DNA of 11,883 nt from Limisphaerales bacterium. Its GTDB lineage: Bacteria; Verrucomicrobiota; Verrucomicrobiia; Limisphaerales; UBA11358. Positions 6,898 through 11,883 of this stretch are shown one piece after another. The stretch lies in NCBI GenBank assembly GCA_027451565.1, contig DAIDJC010000077.1:1-11883 (forward strand). The letters are read 5' to 3'. The notes beneath the pieces were generated by a model. That model saw only the letters and a program-made list of their open reading frames with translations. It did no database searches and was not told the DNA's origin. The position numbers and the translations under genes were made by a program. The number at the start of each line of letters is the position of its first letter. Position 1 is the first letter of the stretch.

Positions 6898-7992
6898 ATC
6901 CAGGGCGCTCGTGAGCCTTTTCAAATCCTCCACGGAATGTTCACTCGATATGACAAATCGAAATGCAGCAGATTCTGATGCCGCTGAATACCTGAGCTGG
7001 GAAGGGTAAATGCCTGCCTTGAGCAATTGGCTCCCGAGACGGGTGGATGCGGCAGGCGACAAGTCTGGGAGACGCACGATGGGCCCTGGATTTTCAGGGA
7101 TCGGCCAGCCGGTTATTCGCAATTGTTCCCGAACCAGCCGGGTGTGCTGGTGGAGTCGAATTCGGCGGGAAGCGCCCTTTTGTAGTAGCCGCACAGCGGT
7201 CAGTGCAGCGCCAGCGAGAGGCGGTGGAAGGGGAGTGCTGCCCTTGAAAATTCCGCTGTGTTCGAAAATTTGATGGCGCAGCGGGCTGTCGCACAATACC
7301 ACGCCGCCCGCCGATCCAAAGGCCTTGGCCAGGCTTGCACATAGAATAATGCGTTCATGGTCCACACCAGCCGCTTCCGCAGTTCCGCCACCCGTCGCTC
7401 CCAGCACTCCCACCCCGTGGGCGTCATCCAATAAAATCCGCCCTTCACGCGGCAGGATTTTCATGTATTCCCGCAGGGGAGCCACCGATCCATCATGTGA
7501 AAACAAACCATCCGTGAGAACCACAGGCCGGCTCGGCTTTCCTGGCTTGGCAAGGAGCGAACGAAGATGCCCAACATCCCGGTGACGAAACACCATCACC
7601 GGGCAATTCAAATACCGCGCCGCATCCTGCAAGGCTCCATGGGCCCATTCATCCACAAACGCATGGGTGAAAGTCCCAGCCAAACCTTGGGCCGCCGCCA
7701 GGGTGGCAGAGTACCCAGAATTCAAGAGCACGGCTGATGTGAATCTAAAAAATTCAGCCAGGCTTTCCTCTAATTTGGAATACAGCGAACGATTGCCGGT
7801 CGTGATTCTTGAAGCAGCCACATTCAGCCCCTCCTTATTCATGAGGCTGGCGGCGGAAGCAACCAAGCGTGGGGATCCCGCCAGCCGGAAGTAATCGCAT
7901 CCTGAAAAATGCAGCAACCGGCGCCCGCGCCAGATCAAATGGTTCTGGCCTGCCAAGGCAAGCTCGTCTGAAGGCTGTTCCCGCAAGCCCAT
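6868..7992 (-). CDS. PLP-dependent alpha-oxoamine synthase, BioF-like (8-amino-7-oxononanoate synthase family)
   Basis: 374 residues, slightly shorter than the usual 380-400. The family condenses an amino acid with an acyl thioester and releases CO2; BioF joins L-alanine with a pimeloyl thioester in biotin synthesis. Visible motifs are ASRITTGNRSLYSKLEESLA (59-78, the usual GSR..TGN..H..LE block), a ring-stacking His118 in DEWAHGAL, DGLFSHDGSVAPL (161-173), the cofactor-binding DDAHGVGVLG (189-198) and the Schiff-base Lys223 in ASLAKAFGSAGG. The family is secure and the active site looks intact. Substrate is less so: no other bio gene lies nearby, and Kbl, HemA, SPT-type and CqsA-type enzymes share the fold. 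BioF is the best guess on motif similarity. The ATG at 7992 has no clear Shine-Dalgarno. Its last 30 bp overlap the end of mntR on the other strand. Confidence 0.88.
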   Translation of the reverse strand: MGLREQPSDELALAGQNHLIWRGRRLLHFSGCDYFRLAGSPRLVASAASLMNKEGLNVAASRITTGNRSLYSKLEESLAEFFRFTSAVLLNSGYSATLAAAQGLAGTFTHAFVDEWAHGALQDAARYLNCPVMVFRHRDVGHLRSLLAKPGKPSRPVVLTDGLFSHDGSVAPLREYMKILPREGRILLDDAHGVGVLGATGGGTAEAAGVDHERIILCASLAKAFGSAGGVVLCDSPLRHQIFEHSGIFKGSTPLPPPLAGAALTAVRLLQKGASRRIRLHQHTRLVREQLRITGWPIPENPGPIVRLPDLSPAASTRLGSQLLKAGIYPSQLRYSAASESAAFRFVISSEHSVEDLKRLTSALDSFEAFNRLL

Positions 7993-8110
7993 GTTTCGAG
8001 CTTAAACCCGTCCCGGGGTCTTTCCCATGCCAAAGTGGATTTGCCTGAATTTTTTCGGAAACTCCAAACTATTTCAAAATGCGGCACTGGATGTGCTAAA
8101 TATCTCTTAG

Positions 8111-8181
8111 GTTCGGGCAGTGGTGACTCACGTAGCCTCCCCTTGAATAAATGGGCCGACAATGATACCACTGCCCGACCT
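8111..8181. repeat. Long inverted repeat (hairpin element) upstream of the BioF-like gene
   Basis: TCGGGCAGTGGT (8113-8124) and ACCACTGCCCGA (8167-8178) are perfect 12-bp complements around a 42-base centre. With a one-base bulge (an extra T on the left arm) the pairing continues into AGG/CCT, for about 15 bp in all. On the minus strand it would sit 120-190 bases upstream of the BioF-like start codon, so it could be part of a 5' leader; it may also be a small mobile or repeated element. A short T-run (TTTT, 8184-8187) follows on the plus strand. I do not recognise it as a known RNA family. Confidence 0.5.
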
Positions 8182-8420
8182 GCTTTTCTGAAAAACACTC
8201 TGCGGGGTTCCGGGGGTGCAAACCCCGTTTCACCCTGATCTCCCAGAAGCCAGGAGGCCATCCACCTTCCGTTCTTGTTTACTTGGGCTTTGTTGCCGCC
8301 GTCATTACAGCCCGCCACGGGGATGCGCCGACAACTCCGCCTCGCCCAAGGCCAAAATCCCCAGTCGCAGCACCCTTCCCAATTTTCAGACCGGCTCTTA
8401 TGTCCAGAAGCCGGCTTGAG

Positions 8421-8439
8421 CTGTTTGATAATCAAACAG
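8421..8439. promoter_or_regulatory. 19-bp perfect palindrome, operator-like
   Basis: CTGTTTGATAATCAAACAG has perfect 8-bp arms around TAA. It resembles a dimeric regulator site. The core TTGAT-A-ATCAA recalls the FNR/CRP half-sites, but the spacing is one base instead of four, so it is not a standard FNR box. It lies 3' of the small membrane gene and about 430 bp upstream of the BioF-like gene. As RNA it would form an 8-bp stem with a three-base loop and no T-run. Confidence 0.45.
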
Positions 8440-8505
8440 TCCAATTGAGTATTGTTGCAGTCGAAGTTGGAAGCCTGCCTGCGAATCCTGGCCGGCGGGA
8501 TTGCT

Positions 8506-8715
8506 TCAATGGGTTTGGGAAGGCAGTGGGGCGGAAAAATTGTGCTCCCTGCTCTCACGCAAAGCAGCATAGCCCACCCAGACCACAAAAAGAATCAGGC
8601 CCAGAACAACTGCGGCAGCCACAAACCACGGCCACCGGTATTGGGGCCGAACCTCCTCAGAACTGCCACTGGAATCAGTGAGGCGGATATCGCGGTTTTG
8701 ATCAGGCTCTGGCAT
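8506..8715 (-). CDS. Small single-pass membrane protein of unknown function
   Basis: 69 residues from ATG 8715; a TTG at 8736 would add seven. An acidic, polar N-terminal segment (1-22) is followed by PQYRWPW, one clear transmembrane helix at about 29-51 (FVAAAVVLGLILFVVWVGYAAL), then a charged stretch (RESRE) and a short Pro-rich tail. The clean hydrophobic block bounded by charged residues is what makes this a likely gene rather than a chance frame. No Shine-Dalgarno is evident. It is divergent from the MFS transporter gene, with about 100 bp between their starts, and might share a regulator with it. I do not recognise a family. Confidence 0.6.
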   Translation of the reverse strand: MPEPDQNRDIRLTDSSGSSEEVRPQYRWPWFVAAAVVLGLILFVVWVGYAALRESREHNFSAPLPSQTH

Positions 8716-8817
8716 GCCGGTCACACAGTGACACAAATCTGGCAGGATGAAAGATTAAATGTGGAATCCTAAAAGAGCAGGGAAAACTCGACCCCTGGGC
8801 GGAAATGGATATGCTGG

Positions 8818-10197
8818 GTGGCGATTGACTTGATGCACGAGGACGATCCACCGGAAAAACCAGAGGTCACCCCGGCTGTGGTGACAGCCGGAGAGCACTC
8901 CTATGAAGTGTTTCGGAATGGCAATTTCGTCCGGTATTTGCTGGGGCGCCTCCTGGCATCCCTGGGTCAGCAGATGCTTGTGGTGGCCGTGGATTGGGAG
9001 CTTTACGAACGCACCGGTTCGGCTTTGCCGCTGGCCTTTGTAGGTTTGACTCAGATGGTGCCGATGCTGCTTTTTACCCTTCCTGCAGGTCATCTGGCCG
9101 ACACATATAACCGGAAGACATTGATTTTTTGTTCCACCCTGATGCTTTCCGCAGCAAGCTTGGGATTGACCATCGCATCGCTTTTGACGTTATCCCTGGC
9201 ATGGTTCTACATTTTCCTGTTTTTAATAGGCGGCGCCCGCACTTTTTTGTGGCCCGCCAGCGCCGCTTTTGTAACCGGCTTGGTGCCGCGCCACCAACTG
9301 GCCAGGGCCATCACTTTCAACAGCGGAGTGTTTCAGATCTCTTCGGTGGCGGGGCCGGTGGCGTTCGGTTTGGTGATGACCCTCACCTCTTCCCCAGGAC
9401 GCCCGCACTCAGCATGGTCGGTTTATGCGTTCAATGCCTTGGCCGCCTTGGCCTGTTCTGTCCTCGTGGCGTCCATTCGCCACGAGCACAAGGTCAAGGC
9501 TCCGGAACCGGTTTCATTTCGCAGCTTGCTTGAGGGGTTCCGTTTTGTTTACCAAAATAAAATCATCCTTGGGGTGATCACACTCGATTTGTTTGCGGTG
9601 CTGTTGGGGGGGGCGGTGACGTTGCTCCCGATTTTTGCGAAGGATGTTTTTGCCAGCGGCGCCGCCGGGCTGAGCTGGCTGAGGGATGCGATGGCCATTG
9701 GCGCGGTGACTTGCGCGATCGTGGTGGCTCATCGTCCGCCGCTGCAAAAGGCTGGGCGAACCATGTTATGGGCGGTGGGCATTTTCGGCGCGGCCACCAT
9801 TTTGTTCGGCCTGGCGAACAAAAACTGCCTGGGCCAATGGTTAAGCCTGCCCGTTTCCGCATGGTTTTGGTTCGCCTTCGCCATGATGGTGCTGGCAGGG
9901 GTCGTGGATCAAATCAGCGTGGTGGTTCGCCAAACATTGGTGCAGATATTAACCCCCGATGAGAAGCGGGGGCGGGTTTCAGCCGTCAACAGCCTGTTCA
10001 TTGGAACATCAAACGAACTGGGGGGCTTCCGATCCGGACTGGTTGCCTGGTTTTTTACCAGGGCCACAGTTTTGGGCAGCCCGGAAGCCACCGGAGCCAT
10101 TGTTTCCACCGTGAGTGGCGGGCTGGGAACCATTCTGGTGGTTTTGGCTGTGGCCTTGGCCTGGCCGGAAATCCGGCGCTATGGCAAGCTGGCATGA
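8818..10197 (+). CDS. Major facilitator superfamily exporter (MFS_3, EntS-like)
   Basis: 459 residues, typical MFS size, in the inner membrane, probably proton-driven efflux. After a short acidic N-terminus, RNGNFVRYLLGRLLASLGQQML begins TM1. The loop between TM2 and TM3 has motif A as GHLADTYNRKT (91-101), and a related repeat, DEKRGRVSAVN, lies at the matching loop of the second half. Ten to twelve hydrophobic spans can be counted. The N-terminal pattern and overall layout resemble the MFS_3 group that includes the enterobactin exporter EntS and many putative macrolide or siderophore exporters. Substrate cannot be told from sequence, and no siderophore genes are near. The start is GTG 8818 or, five codons on, ATG 8833; neither has a clear Shine-Dalgarno. 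The gene is followed after 89 bp by the LysM protein gene on the same strand. Confidence 0.88.
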   Translation: MAIDLMHEDDPPEKPEVTPAVVTAGEHSYEVFRNGNFVRYLLGRLLASLGQQMLVVAVDWELYERTGSALPLAFVGLTQMVPMLLFTLPAGHLADTYNRKTLIFCSTLMLSAASLGLTIASLLTLSLAWFYIFLFLIGGARTFLWPASAAFVTGLVPRHQLARAITFNSGVFQISSVAGPVAFGLVMTLTSSPGRPHSAWSVYAFNALAALACSVLVASIRHEHKVKAPEPVSFRSLLEGFRFVYQNKIILGVITLDLFAVLLGGAVTLLPIFAKDVFASGAAGLSWLRDAMAIGAVTCAIVVAHRPPLQKAGRTMLWAVGIFGAATILFGLANKNCLGQWLSLPVSAWFWFAFAMMVLAGVVDQISVVVRQTLVQILTPDEKRGRVSAVNSLFIGTSNELGGFRSGLVAWFFTRATVLGSPEATGAIVSTVSGGLGTILVVLAVALAWPEIRRYGKLA

Positions 10198-10265
10198 GAG
10201 CTGGGCCGAAAAGGACAGAAGACCCCGGCGGCCAGGCGGGTTTGGAAAGGATTTGACCCTTTGCC

Positions 10266-10272
10266 AAGGAGG
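10266..10272 (+). promoter_or_regulatory. Strong Shine-Dalgarno with long spacing for the LysM protein gene
   Basis: AAGGAGG, a full anti-SD match and the clearest in the window, ends 14 bases before the ATG at 10287. Spacing is longer than the usual 5-9 bases. No other start codon fits better, and the ATG gives a clean signal peptide, so the start is kept. Confidence 0.65.
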
Positions 10273-10286
10273 ATTATTTTCTAGAT

Positions 10287-10892
10287 ATGCGAATTTTAAT
10301 GGCTGGACTGGTTGCTGGCATGATGGCCGCGGGGTCGGTGTGGGCGCAAGACGCCGCCGTTCAGCAACGTTTTGACGAATTGGAGGGGCGGATTCAAACT
10401 CTTGAGGAAGGACAAATCCAGTTAGGCAAGAGGTTGGATGCCTTGGAAAAACAAGTTTCCGACATTTCAGACAAAGCGAATCAGCCGGTTGCGAACAACA
10501 GCGCCAGCCAGGAGGATTTGAAAAAGCTTGCCGAACAAGTCCAGGAGATTGACCAGAAACGTCAGGCAGACCGGGAACTCATCCTAAAGCAGTTGGAAAA
10601 ACTCGGCAAAATGGGTGATGGCAGCGGTTCGCGCCGTACCGAGAGCAGTTCGGATTCAAACGATGGAAGCAGCAGGTTGGCGGCGGGCCAATCTTCCACA
10701 GCCGCGGGGCCCCAGTCTGGACATCCTTACACGGTTGCCCCTGGCGATACCTTGGCTGCCATCGCCAAGGCCTATCGCGCTCAAGGCGTGAGGGTGACCG
10801 TTAAAGAAATCCTGGCTGCCAATCCGGGTTTGGACGCAAACCGGCTTTACGTGGGCAAAAAAATATTCATTCCGGATCCCATGGCCAAATAA
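10287..10892 (+). CDS. Exported coiled-coil protein with C-terminal LysM domain
   Basis: 201 residues. A signal peptide (MRILMAGLVAGMMAAGSVWA) is probably cleaved after Ala20 to give a periplasmic protein; there is no lipobox Cys. Residues about 22-60 (QRFDELEGRIQTLEEGQIQL, LDALEKQVSDI) and about 73-107 form heptad-patterned coiled coils, which often trimerise or dimerise envelope proteins. A Ser/Gly/Asp-rich linker (about 110-142) leads to a LysM domain at about 146-197: YTVAPGDTLAAIAKAY, then ILAANPGLDANRLYVGKKIFIP. LysM binds the glycan of peptidoglycan. No catalytic domain is fused, so the likely role is structural or as an adaptor at the cell wall; the N-terminal coiled coil recalls CpoB/YbgF-like envelope proteins only in shape. 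It lies 89 bp after the MFS gene, so co-transcription is possible but not shown. Confidence 0.88.
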   Translation: MRILMAGLVAGMMAAGSVWAQDAAVQQRFDELEGRIQTLEEGQIQLGKRLDALEKQVSDISDKANQPVANNSASQEDLKKLAEQVQEIDQKRQADRELILKQLEKLGKMGDGSGSRRTESSSDSNDGSSRLAAGQSSTAAGPQSGHPYTVAPGDTLAAIAKAYRAQGVRVTVKEILAANPGLDANRLYVGKKIFIPDPMAK

Positions 10893-10900
10893 TCTCTGCA

Positions 10901-10943
10901 TGAACCTCGATTCAGGTTCAGGGGTTCAATGGGCGGATTTTTT
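10901..10943 (+). terminator. Weak hairpin between convergent genes
   Basis: TGAACCT (10901-10907) and AGGTTCA (10914-10920) form a 7-bp stem with a 6-base loop, starting 8 bp after the LysM gene's stop. A T-run (TTTTTT, 10938-10943) follows, but only 17 bases later. The interval lies between two converging genes, where a bidirectional terminator is expected, but the match is poor. Confidence 0.3.
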
Positions 10944-10990
10944 CGTGGAATGCCCTTCGCTGACCGCTGCGGCCTGCTGAAACATCCGGG

Positions 10991-11883
10991 TCAATGCACC
11001 TTGAAATGGATAAGCAGAATGCCAGCAGCGGCAAAAAGGCAGTAAAAGCCAAAAAATTTCCAGCGTCCGGCCTCAAGCCAGCGTGAAAGCCATTTCAAAG
11101 CAAGAAGCCCCGCCAGAAAGCTGAGCACCATGCCAGCCAGGCAGGCCACGATAAGGTGCGAAAAGGAGGAATGATCACCCAAGTTATGGTGTTTCATGAG
11201 GCGGTGCGCCTCGTGCCCAATGACCAGCGGCGTGAGGACCACCGCGAGGGCAAAACTGAATTCCTCCAGCTTTTGTTTGGGCAGACCCAGTAATAAACCG
11301 GCAGAGATGGTGGCACCGGATCTTGAAAACCCGCGAAAAGGAAGGCAAAAACCCTGGACGATGCCAATCCACAAGGAGTGGCAGGGCTGAAGGTCGGGGT
11401 TGCGCGGCGCCTTTGATTCGCGAAGGCCAGCTATGAGGATCAGGATTCCTGACGCCACCAAGGCGCCGGCGATGAGCGGTAAATTATTGAAAAGGTCCTC
11501 CACCTCCGCATTCGGGTTGGCGCGCCTGAGCGCCTTTTCCAAAACATACTTGAGGCCCAGCCCCACCACCCCGGTGCATGCGGTTGCGAGCAGGATTTGC
11601 ATGGCAAACCACTGAAACTGGGCCTTGGAGGCAAAACAATGCCGGCGCCAATCAGACCAGAAATACACAATCACCGCAAACATGGTCCCGGTGTGCAGCA
11701 TCAGCAAAAACATCACCATCTCGGGGCTGGATGGATCAAGGTGCATCCACTTTTCAGCAGCGATGACGTGTTGCAGCAAAAGCTGAATGACCTGATTGCG
11801 GGAGAAACCGTGTGCGAGCGTGTAATTGCGGTTCGCACTGTTCCAGTTCGCACGAGCCAAACCTGCCCTGCGGCCACTCGCCC
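10991..11883 (-). CDS. uppP: Undecaprenyl-diphosphatase-like protein (UppP/BacA family), N-terminal motif missing, 5' end uncertain
   Basis: UppP is an inner-membrane enzyme that recycles undecaprenyl diphosphate to the lipid carrier used for peptidoglycan and other envelope polymers, and confers bacitracin tolerance. From EKWMHLDPSSP onward the family is clear: MVMFLLMLHTGTMFAVIVYFW, then the second catalytic motif GFSRSGATIS (177-186 counting from TTG 11860), followed by EEFSFALAV and closing helices. RGFSRSG instead of PGFSRSG occurs in a known subgroup. The N-terminal motif with catalytic Glu and Ser-Thr-Gly-His (E-G-x-T-E-F-L-P-V-S-S-T-G-H) is absent from this frame, which reads an unrelated Asn/Arg-rich stretch and stays open to the window edge. 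The frame next to it reads TRFLPQSGH at 11813-11787, a possible remnant. Either the gene is frameshifted or decayed, or this N-terminus differs. No Shine-Dalgarno can be judged. Confidence 0.75.
   Translation of the reverse strand, partial: ASGRRAGLARANWNSANRNYTLAHGFSRNQVIQLLLQHVIAAEKWMHLDPSSPEMVMFLLMLHTGTMFAVIVYFWSDWRRHCFASKAQFQWFAMQILLATACTGVVGLGLKYVLEKALRRANPNAEVEDLFNNLPLIAGALVASGILILIAGLRESKAPRNPDLQPCHSLWIGIVQGFCLPFRGFSRSGATISAGLLLGLPKQKLEEFSFALAVVLTPLVIGHEAHRLMKHHNLGDHSSFSHLIVACLAGMVLSFLAGLLALKWLSRWLEAGRWKFFGFYCLFAAAGILLIHFKVH

Larger units (their letters stand above)
7993..8505. other. 513-bp gene-poor region upstream of the BioF-like gene
   Basis: I see no convincing coding sequence. 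A minus-strand frame runs through it from 8588 to 7935, but it matches nothing I recognise and enters both neighbouring genes in another frame. The stretch holds a 12-bp inverted repeat with a 42-base loop (8113-8178), a smaller hairpin (CGGGGTT 8203-8209 with AACCCCG 8221-8227) and a 19-bp palindrome (8421-8439). It is therefore probably regulatory or transcribed leader DNA. Confidence 0.5.

Noticed and set aside
8211..8260. Strings resembling a TPP riboswitch (GGGGGTGC, ACCCTGATCT)
   Set aside because: The CTGAGA element between them is missing, the 3' part lacks the needed pairing, and no thiamine gene follows.
8421..8439. FNR box
   Set aside because: The half-sites TTGAT and ATCAA are one base apart instead of four, so a standard FNR/CRP dimer would not fit.
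7935..8588. 217-residue minus-strand frame across the region upstream of the BioF-like gene
   Set aside because: No recognisable domain, unusual composition, no ribosome binding site; it overlaps two better genes in another frame and contains the hairpins.
1..11883. CRISPR arrays, tRNA or rRNA genes, insertion sequences, toxin-antitoxin or phage-defence genes
   Set aside because: No regularly spaced direct repeats, no tRNA-like cloverleaf and no transposase, nuclease or toxin motifs were found by eye on either strand.

Overview
The window reads as a chromosomal segment of a Gram-negative bacterium, most likely a verrucomicrobial (Pedosphaera/Limisphaerales-like) lineage. That placement is inference. 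It rests on a pseudopilin with an H-x-DG-type C-terminus next to a large secreted Ig-like/autotransporter-strand protein, and on the C-terminal tail of that secreted protein (NISWPATHLGW ... FYRL), which resembles tails common in that phylum. No rRNA, tRNA, CRISPR array or transposase gene was seen.

Layout. (1) 1-3724, plus strand: the 3' part of a pseudopilin-like gene, then a 952-residue exported protein (signal peptide, Ig-like domain, beta-strand repeats, C-terminal tail), closed by a strong 16-bp hairpin. (2) 3838-4860: a weak region with an orphan sigma-70 region-4-like reading frame, several palindromes and about 465 bp without a convincing gene. (3) 4861-6897: a manganese homeostasis module with mntH (Nramp importer, minus strand) divergent from mntR (DtxR-family regulator, plus strand). 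Two 16-bp palindromes of the form TGTARC-N4-GCTACA lie between them. (4) 6868-7992: a BioF-like PLP-dependent alpha-oxoamine synthase on the minus strand, overlapping the 3' end of mntR tail to tail by 30 bp. (5) 7993-8505: a gene-poor stretch holding a long inverted repeat and a 19-bp perfect palindrome. (6) 8506-8715: a small single-span membrane protein (minus strand), divergent from an MFS exporter (8818-10197, plus strand). (7) 10287-10892: an exported coiled-coil LysM protein. (8) 10991 to the end, minus strand: an undecaprenyl-diphosphatase-like gene whose N-terminal catalytic motif is absent from the main frame, with a possible remnant in a neighbouring frame.

The best-supported functional unit is the mntH-mntR pair. 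All six manganese-binding residues of MntR are recognisable, and the paired operators suggest Mn-dependent repression of the importer and perhaps autoregulation. The other genes look like ordinary neighbours rather than one system. I did not find a convincing new multi-gene system; the less explained parts are the orphan region-4 protein with its palindromes, the two intergenic elements at 8111-8181 and 8421-8439, and the damaged-looking uppP.
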